A stretch of 23,275 nt of DNA, taken from the NCBI GenBank assembly GCA_047620505.1, contig JBLHKS010000115.1, positions 1 through 23,275 of the forward strand, read 5' to 3'. Numbering within the stretch: position 1 is the first letter of the stretch; each line of letters begins with the position of its first letter. This document shows positions 1 through 6,643 of the stretch, one piece after another. The notes below the pieces were generated by a model. The model saw only the letters and a program-made list of their open reading frames with translations, searched no databases and was not told the origin of the DNA. Position numbers and translations under genes: made by a program. The stretch comes from JBLHKS01 sp047620505. Lineage in GTDB: Bacteria > Verrucomicrobiota > Verrucomicrobiia > Verrucomicrobiales > DEV007.

Positions 1-566
1 TGGCGATCGCGCCGTACTTCGGCCACAACTACCCAAGTTCAGAGATTCCGCCGGCGACCGCGGCCTACCCGACGGTCGACGAAATCGTGACCACCGTCTC
101 GACCGACAGCATCCCCATTCAGCAGGATTTGATCGCGCTGCAAAAGGCCGTGGCCGACGCCCAGGGCTGGAGCCTGATCTGTTACGAGGGCGGCCAGCAC
201 TTCACCGGGATCTTCGCGGCAGCGAACGACGTCACCCTGACCGGAATCCTCACCAATGCCAACCGCGACCCGCGGATGGGGACGCGCTACACCGAATATC
301 TGGACATGCTGGAAGCCGCGGGCGTCGAAATGTTCTGCAACTTCAACGACGTCAACGAGTTCGGCCGCTCCGGCTCGTGGGGCCTGGTCGAAACCATGGA
401 TCAGGATATCGCCACGGCGCCCAAATACCTGGCTGTGAGCGACTGGATCGCGCAGAACGTCGCCCCGACGCAAGCATTCGCCGACTTCCTCACCGCGCAG
501 GGCGTCACCGGCCCCGACGCCGATCCCGCGGGCGACCCGGATGGCGACGAGGTGACGACGAGGTGA
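1..566 (+). CDS. Secreted hydrolase-like protein, 5' end outside window, cut short by repeat expansion
   Basis: An open frame runs in from before the window (first full codon at 3) to a TGA at 564-566. I do not recognise the family firmly. The stretch WSLICYEGGQHFTG, then N-x-D-P-R-M and YLDMLEAAGVEMFCNFND, resembles the C-terminal part of the TIM-barrel-like, cellulase-like or carbohydrate-binding secreted proteins of Planctomycetota and Verrucomicrobiota that carry a YEGGQH motif (inference). The last readable residues, DADPAGDPDGDEVTTR, are the start of an acidic calcium-binding type linker (D-x-D-G-D) that normally leads into a C-terminal domain. Here the linker runs into the 11-bp repeat array, and the first in-frame TGA lies in its second copy. 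The continuation is found in the same frame after the array (657-1007). An ATG at 87 is internal and not the true start. This is probably the 5' half of a pseudogene rather than a complete product. Confidence 0.6.
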   Translation, partial: AIAPYFGHNYPSSEIPPATAAYPTVDEIVTTVSTDSIPIQQDLIALQKAVADAQGWSLICYEGGQHFTGIFAAANDVTLTGILTNANRDPRMGTRYTEYLDMLEAAGVEMFCNFNDVNEFGRSGSWGLVETMDQDIATAPKYLAVSDWIAQNVAPTQAFADFLTAQGVTGPDADPAGDPDGDEVTTR

Positions 567-655
567 CGACGAGGTGACGACGAGGTGACGACGAGGTGAC
601 GACGAGGTGACGACGAGGTGACGACGAGGTGACGACGAGGTGACGACGAGGTGAC
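546..655 (+). repeat. Ten perfect tandem copies of an 11-bp unit (GACGAGGTGAC)
   Basis: Ten uninterrupted identical copies of GACGAGGTGAC fill 546-655, followed by GACG and then TTTGACGAGTGG. Because 11 is not a multiple of 3, every forward frame passes through all three registers, so a TGA appears every 33 bp in each frame. In the frame of the flanking gene the stops are at 564-566, 597-599 and 630-632. The reverse strand has no stops and encodes an 11-residue repeat (VTSSSPRRHLV), but nothing suggests that this is a gene. The array sits inside the D-x-D-G-D linker of the surrounding gene and looks like slippage expansion of a single ancestral unit. Confidence 0.95.
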
Positions 656-1007
656 GACGTTTGACGAGTGGGCGCGCGGCGGCTCGAACCCGCTCGACGG
701 GGCCTCAACGCCGCCGCTGATCCCGCGAATCCAGATCTTCGGCGGAGTCGACTACCTCACGGGCTCCTACCTCCGTCTAACCGGCGGCATCGTCAACAGA
801 AGCGATTACACCGCCTCTGGCGTCGTCTACGCCAGTGAAGGCGCGTTGCACCCCGCCACATGGGACCAGACGCCGCTTCCGGCCGTCCCGCCGAGTTTGC
901 TGCCACCCGCGCCAGACGGCTTCACCTGGGGGACCGTGCGCCTGCCGCTCGGCGGCCCGGGCGGCTTTCTCCGCATCCAAACCTCGACCGCGCCAGCCGG
1001 CCCCTGA
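651..1007 (+). pseudogene. 3' part of the split secreted protein gene (C-terminal domain)
   Basis: After the repeat array the frame of the upstream fragment reopens and reads TTFDEWARGGSNPLDGAS and onward to TGA at 1005-1007. FDEWARGGSNPLD is the expected second half of the linker that begins as GDPDGDEVTT before the array. In this type of verrucomicrobial secreted protein a D-P-D-G-D-G-x-S/T-N/T-x-x-E-x-x-x-G-x-x-P linker leads into a small C-terminal beta domain. Deleting nine 11-bp units (99 bp, 33 codons) would join the halves in frame. A GTG at 651, inside the last repeat copy, could start a separate short protein, but there is no signal peptide or ribosome binding site to support that. 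I regard it as the downstream remnant of one broken gene. Confidence 0.6.
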
Positions 1008-1195
1008 ACCGGGGCGAGTTGTTTGAGCGGTGGCGGACACCTTGAGCGTGGACGACGTGGATGAAGAAATCCGGGCGCTGTTTGGGATGTTGTGATCAGA
1101 AATACGCCTTTAGGCGGATTGGCTACTGATCGTAATTTCGCTTACCGAGCGTGCAGGGCAGCGCTTGGCGTTAGACTGGCATGCCAAGTCAAACC
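1008..1195. other. Intergenic stretch, nothing firm
   Basis: A 21-codon open frame with a GTG start (1030-1095; peptide ends DEEIRALFGML) is possible, but it has no family resemblance and no ribosome binding site. A short inverted repeat, CTTGGC at 1164-1169 with GCCAAG at 1183-1188, lies just past the end of the acyltransferase gene on the minus strand. It has no T-run, so a terminator role is only possible. Confidence 0.35.
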
Positions 1196-2422
1196 TCAGC
1201 CGATCTCATCCAGCAGTGCCTGAACTCGGCTCTCCATCTGCGCAGTCAGCAACTTCGCCGCGTCCTTACCGCGCTTTGACGGGACCAGGATCGGCTCGCC
1301 AAATTTCACAGTGGCATGCCGCTCTCCACGCGGAGTTGCCGACTTCACTAGTAGAACGTCTTCTTCTAATTTATCGAGCGTTTCGGCGATTCGTTCGATC
1401 TTAGGGCTCTGAAGTACGTAGGCTCCTGGATAGCTATAGAGCTGAACGACGAGGAACAACTCTTCCAGTTCGCGACCTCGCCGCGCCGTTTGCTCGGGAT
1501 CGCCGATCGCTCGCTTTCGCAATTCTTTGACCCGCTCGGGGACCATTTTGCCGGAGCCATCGATTCCTTCGCGTTCTTCCTGGCGCTCGAGAATCGTGTT
1601 TGCTAAGAATTCCGTCCGTTTAGGCAAGGGCCCTTGATGGATTTCGCCAAGATATTCGAGCTCCTTCAACGCCATCAAGCCTTCGCCTAACGCGTAAATC
1701 CGATCGACGAGTTTCATCTCAGGTCGCGGCCACCAGTGAATCGATTTTTCGAGGCGATCCATCAATTCCAGAAGTTCATTCGTCGGGTCCTTCGTGTAGC
1801 GATATTTCATTGCGCAGGGAACGCAGACCACGGGACGATCGGCTTTGCTGGCGGCGATCAGGGCGATCGCGGCCGGGCCCTGGCGAAACGGGGTGATGAT
1901 GTCGTTGCAATGATAGACTTCGCCTTCGGGAAAAATCACGAGGGGGTTTTTCCGGACTTGAAGGATCTCGGCGGCGGTCTTGACGGCTTCAAAATCCGTC
2001 CCGTCACGATCGACGCTGAAGACGCCATTTCGCTGCATGACCCATCGCTGAATCCAATTGTGCTCGTCGAAAACGTGCCAGGTGGCCATGAAATGAAACG
2101 GCATCCCGACCTCATCAGAAGCCTCGTGCATCGAGTAGGGATCGGCGTGGGTCGAGTGGTTCGGCACGATGAGGACGCCGGCTCCGCTGTCGATCGCGTC
2201 GCGCACGTACTTGGTGTTTTGAATGTCGACCGTGGCCAGTTTGTGGGCTCGCATGACTTTATTGCGCCAAGCCAAGCGGGTGAGCCGGTAAACCCAGTTC
2301 TTAAGCTTTGGCTTCCAGCTCCGCGAAGGCAGCGCATGACGATATCGATTCATTCGTGGCAAGGTTAGGCACGCGACGCCGTGGCAGCGACCCAAAATGA
2401 CCGCTGATTGCGATTTTTTCAT
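1196..2422 (-). CDS. PlsC-type 1-acylglycerol-3-phosphate acyltransferase family protein
   Basis: This is predicted to transfer an acyl chain to lysophosphatidic acid or a related acceptor at the inner membrane. In the 408-residue form the signatures are: the catalytic H-x4-D motif NHSTHAD at 88-94; a second block with GVFSVDRDGTDFEAV at about 133-147; and FPEG at 164-167, which contacts the glycerol-phosphate, followed by FRQGPAAIAL and the block-IV-like VVCVPCAMKYRY. About 170 residues follow the catalytic domain, rich in charged helix. That is longer than a minimal PlsC of about 240 residues and is seen in some distant family members. Two starts are plausible: ATG at 2422, or ATG at 2353 (MNRYRHALPS, 385 residues). 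Neither has a clear Shine-Dalgarno. The gene is divergent from the propeller gene starting at 2441, so any promoters must be compact. Exact acceptor specificity cannot be told. Confidence 0.85.
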   Translation of the reverse strand: MKKSQSAVILGRCHGVACLTLPRMNRYRHALPSRSWKPKLKNWVYRLTRLAWRNKVMRAHKLATVDIQNTKYVRDAIDSGAGVLIVPNHSTHADPYSMHEASDEVGMPFHFMATWHVFDEHNWIQRWVMQRNGVFSVDRDGTDFEAVKTAAEILQVRKNPLVIFPEGEVYHCNDIITPFRQGPAAIALIAASKADRPVVCVPCAMKYRYTKDPTNELLELMDRLEKSIHWWPRPEMKLVDRIYALGEGLMALKELEYLGEIHQGPLPKRTEFLANTILERQEEREGIDGSGKMVPERVKELRKRAIGDPEQTARRGRELEELFLVVQLYSYPGAYVLQSPKIERIAETLDKLEEDVLLVKSATPRGERHATVKFGEPILVPSKRGKDAAKLLTAQMESRVQALLDEIG

Positions 2423-2440
2423 CTACGGCGAGGGTTCGGC

Positions 2441-3784
2441 ATGGTCAGAAACCATTTCGGACTCGTTTACGCGGGGATTTTGATTCTTTCGACGTCGCTG
2501 GCGTCAGCAGCTGCTGACGAGGACGTCGCTTCCGCGCAGTGGCCGAATTTCCGTGGGCCGCTGGGAACTGGCGTTGCTCCGCTGGCCGATCCGCCGCTGG
2601 AATGGGCCGAGGATAAAAATGTCAACTGGAAGCTGGAGCTGCCGGGTTTGGGCCATTCGTCGCCGGTGGTTTGGGGTGATCAGATTTTTCTGACGGCGGC
2701 GACGGCGTTTGGCGATCCGCTTTCGGAGCCGAAATTCAGCGGTAGGCCGGGTGCGCACAATAATCTGGCGATTTCGCGTCAGCAGCGCTTTCTCGTTTTC
2801 GCCGTCGATCGTGAAAATGGCGAGGTCGCGTGGCAGTCGACAGTGCACGAGCAGTTGCCTCACGAAGGCGGGCACGAGACCGGGACCTTCGCTTCGGCTT
2901 CGCCCATCACGGACGGCGAGCGGGTCTACGCGTTTTTCGGATCTTACGGGATATTTTGTCTCGATGCGAAGGACGGGAAGGTGCTCTGGAATAAGGACTT
3001 CGGCGACCAGTTCACAAAGCACGGTCATGGCGAAGGGGCTTCACCCGCGCTTTTTGGAGATGTGTTAGTGGCAAATTGGGATCACGAAGGTCATTCGTTC
3101 ATCGCGGCTTTCGACAAGCGGACGGGGGAGCCGAAATGGCGAACTTTGCGCGATGAGCGGACGAGTTGGTCGACGCCGATTGTGGCTGAGGTCGATGGAA
3201 AACCGCAAGTGATCGTTAGCGCGACGAACGCGGTTCGCGGTTACGATCTGAAGACCGGCGAGGAGATCTGGAAGGCGAGCGGGCTGTCGGACAACGTCGT
3301 CGCCACGCCGATTTTCGAGGACGGAATTGTCTACGCGCTCAGCAGCTACACGTTTCGCGCGGGCATGGCGATCAGCATTGTCGGCGCCAGCGGGGACCTG
3401 ACGGAAACGGACCGGATTCTCTGGAAACGCGACGACCGAACTCCCTACATTCCTTCGCCTCTGCTCTACGACGGCATGCTTTACTATCTTGCTCATTACC
3501 AAGGTGTTCTGACCCGCGCGGTCGCGGAAACAGGCGAGGAACCGACCGGGCCATTTCGACTTCCAGAGGTTAACGAAATCTACGCATCACCAGTAGCAGC
3601 TGCTGGCCGAATTTACTTTGTCGATCGCAGCGGTCGCGTGCTCGTGATCGCTGCGGAAGCCGAGCCGAAGCCGCTGGCTTTGAATGAGCTGGAGGATTCT
3701 TTCAGCGCGACGCCGGCGCTAATTGGCGACGAGTTGATCTTGCGGGGCGAGAAATTTCTCTACTCGATTAGAGACAAAAAATAG
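2441..3784 (+). CDS. Secreted PQQ-like beta-propeller protein (BamB-like)
   Basis: This encodes an exported eight-bladed type propeller. The start at 2441 is preferred over an in-frame ATG at 2408: AGGG at 2431-2434 sits six bases upstream, and translation then begins with a clean signal peptide (MVRNHFGLVYAGILILSTSLASA, cleavage near ASA/AA). The mature N-terminus WPNFRGPLGTG followed by W-K-x-x-L-P-G-x-G-H-S-S-P is characteristic of the PQQ-like proteins abundant in Planctomycetota and Verrucomicrobiota. Blade signatures such as D-x-x-x-G-x-x-x-W recur (VDRENGEVAWQS, LDAKDGKVLWNK, DKRTGEPKWRT, YDLKTGEEIWKA). No catalytic PQQ dehydrogenase residues or heme-binding CxxCH are seen, so a binding or scaffolding role is more likely than enzyme activity. 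It converges on the permease gene with a five-base gap. The signal-peptide coding region contains an 18-bp perfect palindrome. Confidence 0.85.
   Translation: MVRNHFGLVYAGILILSTSLASAAADEDVASAQWPNFRGPLGTGVAPLADPPLEWAEDKNVNWKLELPGLGHSSPVVWGDQIFLTAATAFGDPLSEPKFSGRPGAHNNLAISRQQRFLVFAVDRENGEVAWQSTVHEQLPHEGGHETGTFASASPITDGERVYAFFGSYGIFCLDAKDGKVLWNKDFGDQFTKHGHGEGASPALFGDVLVANWDHEGHSFIAAFDKRTGEPKWRTLRDERTSWSTPIVAEVDGKPQVIVSATNAVRGYDLKTGEEIWKASGLSDNVVATPIFEDGIVYALSSYTFRAGMAISIVGASGDLTETDRILWKRDDRTPYIPSPLLYDGMLYYLAHYQGVLTRAVAETGEEPTGPFRLPEVNEIYASPVAAAGRIYFVDRSGRVLVIAAEAEPKPLALNELEDSFSATPALIGDELILRGEKFLYSIRDKK
2502..2519. repeat. 18-bp palindrome, iterated AGCAGCTGCT site 1
   Basis: CGTCAGCAGCTGCTGACG is a perfect 18-bp palindrome lying in the signal-peptide coding part of the propeller gene (codons for SAAAD). 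It is the longest member of the iterated AGCAGCTGCT family. Confidence 0.9.
3595..3604. repeat. Iterated AGCAGCTGCT site 2
   Basis: A 10-bp palindrome inside the propeller gene, read as GCA GCT GCT (Ala-Ala-Ala). Confidence 0.85.
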
Positions 3785-3789
3785 GAAGA

Positions 3790-4743
3790 TCAGTGCTGAG
3801 CATAAAAGGCACGCTTCCCCTTTTTGGGCGGCGGATCGATGTTCAGCGCGATCCAGGTGAAGAAGCCCGAAGCGACGATTCCGCCGATTCCAAAGGTAAT
3901 AAAAGCTGGGATCCCGATCAGCAGCGGCGCGAAAAGATAAAGAATCACGACTTGGCTGCCAGGCGCCGGATCATACGGATCTTCGAAGGTGCGCAGCTTG
4001 ACGCGAGCCAGCTGCATCCCGGCGACGGAAAAGAAAACGGCGGCACCAGCCAGATTGACGAAGACCATGACCACCATGGCGACCGAAATGATCCCCCCCG
4101 GGGACTGGAGCAGGCCCAAACCGAAGAACAGCGGCGCAATCATCGTAATCGAAAGAACGACGACCGAAGCGCCGACCAGCACGATCCGGCCGAGGGTGTT
4201 TCGATAGGCGGAGGCACCGATGACCATCGCGGTAAACACGGCGTTGTTCAGCAGAAGGCCGAATGCGATCAGGAGGTGATCAACGAGTTCGAATCCACCG
4301 AGGAAGTAGCGGAGGAGCATGTAGGGAAGGATCGAGACGAAGATGAGCCCGCTCAACGCGCAGGACGTGATCCATTTTCCCTTCACAATTTTCCAGCGGC
4401 TGAGCCCGGAAAGCAGGAGCAGCTCGGCGTTCCTGCCCTGATATTCCTGTTGGATGTCGAAAAACCGCATCGAGGGCATCACGAACAGCAGGACGAAATA
4501 GGCGACGCCCCAGAACAGAATCCCGTGCTGCACAATCCAATCGGCGTCCATGTCGAAAAATATGGCGCTCTCGGTCTGTCCGGTGACGAGCAGATACTCG
4601 ACAGCGGAGGAGATGATCATCACGATGTGGATGATGATGAATGGGAAGGCGAATTTCCTAGCCCGAAGTCCCTGCCGCAGCTCCTTGACCGTCATTGGGT
4701 CGAGTCTCTCCGGAAAATCCGCAAGGTTCGCGCCGAAGAGCAT
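3790..4743 (-). CDS. ABC-2-like transporter permease, six or more membrane segments
   Basis: This 317-residue integral membrane protein starts MLFGANLADFPERLDPMTVKELRQGLRARKF. The P-x-x-x-K-E-L-R-Q-x-x-R entry motif before the first membrane helix is typical of ABC-2 type permeases of Planctomycetota and Verrucomicrobiota. A cytoplasmic stretch, RNAELLLLSGLSRWKIVKGKW at about 128-148, corresponds to the E-L-L-x-x-x-P-L-x-x-W-x-I-V-x-G-K coupling loop of that group. Hydrophobic helices follow to near the C-terminus, which ends in basic residues (PPPKKGKRAFYAQH). An internal ATG (residue 17, position 4695) would remove part of the conserved N-terminus, so 4743 is kept. No ATPase gene is visible nearby, so the partner must be encoded elsewhere. 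The tRNA-Pro gene ends 33 bases upstream on the same strand. Confidence 0.65.
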   Translation of the reverse strand: MLFGANLADFPERLDPMTVKELRQGLRARKFAFPFIIIHIVMIISSAVEYLLVTGQTESAIFFDMDADWIVQHGILFWGVAYFVLLFVMPSMRFFDIQQEYQGRNAELLLLSGLSRWKIVKGKWITSCALSGLIFVSILPYMLLRYFLGGFELVDHLLIAFGLLLNNAVFTAMVIGASAYRNTLGRIVLVGASVVVLSITMIAPLFFGLGLLQSPGGIISVAMVVMVFVNLAGAAVFFSVAGMQLARVKLRTFEDPYDPAPGSQVVILYLFAPLLIGIPAFITFGIGGIVASGFFTWIALNIDPPPKKGKRAFYAQH

Positions 4744-4776
4744 AGGAAGCGTCAGGCCTGAGGTTGGAGATGAAAA

Positions 4777-4853
4777 TGGTCGGGGTGAAAGGATTCGAAC
4801 CTTCGGCCTCTCGCTCCCAAAGCGAGCGCTCTGCCAAGCTGAGCTACACCCCG
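4777..4853 (-). tRNA. tRNA-Pro (anticodon UGG), CCA encoded
   Basis: Read on the minus strand, this is a complete 77-nt cloverleaf: acceptor CGGGGTG pairing with CACCCCG; D-arm GCTC/GAGC; anticodon stem CTCGC/GCGAG around loop TTTGGGA; a five-base variable region; T-arm GAAGG-TTCGAAT-CCTTT; discriminator A and an encoded CCA (4777-4779). The T-arm has imperfect pairs at its base but normal loop sequence. Anticodon TGG lies at 4817-4819. Sequence and identity elements agree with bacterial tRNA-Pro(UGG). Confidence 0.97.
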
Positions 4854-5019
4854 ATATTTTCGGAAGGGTGCGACGATTCCACCGAACGACCGAGATTCAA
4901 GCGATTTCGGTGATGAGTTCTTTGGTCGACCTACAGAGCCGTTTTTGATGGACCATCGGGAATTCGCATTGATCTGATGCGAGAAGATTGCGAGTTGCTT
5001 AGATGAAAGCCGAAAGATC
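4854..5019. other. Intergenic region between tRNA-Pro and the NAD(P)HX repair gene
   Basis: This must contain the promoter of the tRNA (minus strand) and of the gene starting at 5020 (plus strand). I see no convincing -35/-10 pair, hairpin or repeat here. An open minus-strand frame crosses it and the tRNA but is not a gene. Confidence 0.5.
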
Positions 5020-6501
5020 ATGATCCTGACCTGTTCCCAGATGAAAGAGGCCGAGGACGCGCTGTTCGCGACCGGCGTCAGCGCCGAAAGTCTCATGGAG
5101 GTTGCGGGACGTGGCTGCGCGGAGGCGATTCAGCAGTTTTTCCCGCGCTCTTCGGAAGCGATTCTCTACCTCGGCAAAGGCCACAACGCCGGGGACGCCC
5201 TGGTCGTGGGTCGGCTTCTGCGGAAGGCCGGATGGAACGTTTCGGCTCGGCTTTCGGGCGGTCGCGAAGACCTGGCGGCGTTGACGCGGAAAAAGCTGAG
5301 CGAGTTCGAATCAACGCCGAATTCAGCGCCAGCAGCTGCTGATTCGCTCGTGCTGGTCGACGGCCTGCTTGGGATCGGAGCGAAGGGAGCAGCACGCGGT
5401 GGATTGCGGGTTTTGGCCGACGAAATGAACGAATTCCGGGTGACGCGCGGGGCGACCTGTTTTGCAATCGACATTCCGTCAGGCGTCGACGGCGATACGG
5501 GCGAAGCTTACGAAGGTGCCGTGATTGCGGACGTGTCGCTCGCGATTTCCCACGTGAAATCCGGCTTGCTGGACGACCGAGCAATCGATCATGTCGGACG
5601 TCTCGCGCTAATTCCGTTGCCAGGGCTGACGAGTGAGGTAGGCGATTCTTCGCGGTTCACGCTCCACTCTGACGAACTCCGTTCCTGGCTGCCGACGCCG
5701 CCATTTTCATTCCACAAATCAGCAGCCGGGCGAGTCGGGATCATCGCCGGCGCTCGCGGTTTCACAGGCGCTGCGATTCTGGCCGCCACGGGCGCGCTGC
5801 GTGCGGGCGGGGGACTCGTTACGCTTTACGTTAGAGAAGAAATCTACGCGAGTGCCGCAGCGAAGGCCCCGGCCGAGGTCATGGTGAAATCATTCGGTTC
5901 GCTTGCGGACATCTCCGATGACCAGCTCCACGCGATCGCAATCGGCCCTGGCCTGACGACCAAGTTCGCGGCTGAATTGGTCGATTTTGTGCAAAACGAC
6001 CCGCGACCGATGATCGTCGACGCCGACGCGCTCAACTGCGTCGCGCAAACACCTGGTGCGCTGGAAAATCTCCCGCGCAACCGGCTTCTCACGCCGCACC
6101 CCGGCGAAATGGTCCGGCTTTTCCCAGAAAGCTCGGCTATCGGAAACCGGCTCTCGATTGCCCGCTTGTTTGTCGAAAAAGTCCAAACGACGCTCCTCTA
6201 CAAAGGCTCTCGAACCATCATCGAAGATCCCGACCCGGCCACTCCCACCGCCTACAACACGACCGGCCAGCCTGGTATGGCGACAGGCGGAATCGGCGAT
6301 GTCCTGACCGGCATCTGCGCGGCGCTCGCTGCCCGAGGGCTCAGTCTATATCAATCTGCCTGCCTTGGGAGTTGGCTGATCGGCCGCGCGGCTGAGATTC
6401 AGCGTTGGGAATTCGGTCAGGCTCCAGAAGGCCTCACAGCCGGCGATGTCGCTCAGCAGCTGCCAGCAGCAATCGCTAGTTTGCGAAGCGGCGCATGGTA
6501 G
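5020..6501 (+). CDS. nnr: Bifunctional NAD(P)H-hydrate epimerase / ADP-dependent dehydratase
   Basis: This cytosolic repair enzyme handles hydrated NADH and NADPH: the N-terminal half epimerises the R and S forms and the C-terminal half dehydrates S-NAD(P)HX using ADP. The YjeF_N domain (about 1-215) shows GKGHNAGDA at 52-60, a variant of the usual G-x-G-N-N-G-G-D-G loop, then VDGLLGIG at 113-120 and AIDIPSGVDGDTG at 149-161. The YjeF_C domain (about 225-493) shows GRVGIIAGARGFTGA, AIGPGLTT, IVDADALN at 332-339, LLTPHPGEM, and NTTGQPGMATGGIGDVLTG at 413-431 with the expected catalytic Asp in GGIGD. At 493 residues it is normal for a fused Nnr. The start at 5020 gives MILTCSQMKEAE, the usual N-terminus of the family. 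It stands alone, followed by a strong terminator. Confidence 0.95.
   Translation: MILTCSQMKEAEDALFATGVSAESLMEVAGRGCAEAIQQFFPRSSEAILYLGKGHNAGDALVVGRLLRKAGWNVSARLSGGREDLAALTRKKLSEFESTPNSAPAAADSLVLVDGLLGIGAKGAARGGLRVLADEMNEFRVTRGATCFAIDIPSGVDGDTGEAYEGAVIADVSLAISHVKSGLLDDRAIDHVGRLALIPLPGLTSEVGDSSRFTLHSDELRSWLPTPPFSFHKSAAGRVGIIAGARGFTGAAILAATGALRAGGGLVTLYVREEIYASAAAKAPAEVMVKSFGSLADISDDQLHAIAIGPGLTTKFAAELVDFVQNDPRPMIVDADALNCVAQTPGALENLPRNRLLTPHPGEMVRLFPESSAIGNRLSIARLFVEKVQTTLLYKGSRTIIEDPDPATPTAYNTTGQPGMATGGIGDVLTGICAALAARGLSLYQSACLGSWLIGRAAEIQRWEFGQAPEGLTAGDVAQQLPAAIASLRSGAW
5330..5341. repeat. Iterated AGCAGCTGCT site 3
   Basis: A 12-bp palindrome CAGCAGCTGCTG inside nnr, read as GCA GCT GCT in a poorly conserved Ala-rich stretch (residues 105-107). 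Confidence 0.85.
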
Positions 6502-6521
6502 AGATTCGGCCTCGCGCTTCC

Positions 6522-6545
6522 CGCGTCGTTTCCCGCGTCGTTTCC
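6522..6545. repeat. Two tandem copies of a 12-bp unit after nnr
   Basis: CGCGTCGTTTCC occurs twice in direct contact, preceded by a partial unit. It lies between the nnr stop codon and the terminator hairpin. It is too short to assign a role. Confidence 0.6.
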
Positions 6546-6554
6546 CATAAAAGG

Positions 6555-6591
6555 CAAAAACGCCCCGCAAGCGAACTGCGGGACGTTTTTG
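6555..6591. terminator. Bidirectional rho-independent terminator
   Basis: A 15-bp stem with one C/A mismatch is formed by 6555-6569 (CAAAAACGCCCCGCA) and 6577-6591, with a seven-base loop. The stem begins with an A-run and ends with a T-run, so it would work in both directions. It lies between the ends of nnr (plus) and the Verru_Chthon gene (minus), which converge here. Confidence 0.85.
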
Positions 6592-6624
6592 GCTTGGAAT
6601 GGATCGGCTGGACGAATTCGAACC

Positions 6625-6634
6625 AGCAGCTGCT
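6625..6634. repeat. Iterated AGCAGCTGCT site 4
   Basis: Intergenic, between the terminator and the end of the Verru_Chthon gene. It is flanked by GAATTCGA and TCGAATTC, which form an additional inverted repeat (6614-6641). Confidence 0.85.
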
Positions 6635-6643
6635 CGAATTCGT

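Noticed and set aside
546..655. CRISPR array or replication iterons
   Set aside because: The units are 11 bp and touch each other with no spacers, and neither cas genes nor replication genes are near. The position inside a coding linker explains it better.
505..708. Minus-strand open frame with 11-residue repeats (VTSSSPRRHLV)
   Set aside because: It is only the reverse reading of the stop-free strand of the 11-bp array; no start signal or family supports it.
1736..2368. Plus-strand open frame of 210 codons
   Set aside because: It is antisense to the acyltransferase gene, which carries NHSTHAD and FPEG.
2401..2412. 12-bp match (CCGCTGATTGCG) between the spacer at 2401 and the reverse strand of 22409-22420
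   Set aside because: Matches of this length are expected by chance many times within 23 kb; only the inverted repeats at 22402-22442 were kept.
3793..4761. Long plus-strand open frame (322 codons, rich in Asp, Glu, His and Arg)
   Set aside because: It is antisense to the permease gene, whose hydrophobic helices and coupling loop are convincing; the highly charged product is its mirror.
4752..5096. Minus-strand open frame of 114 codons reading VAQLGRALALGARGRRFESFHPD
   Set aside because: It runs straight through the tRNA-Pro gene; this peptide string is a well-known false product of translating a tRNA.
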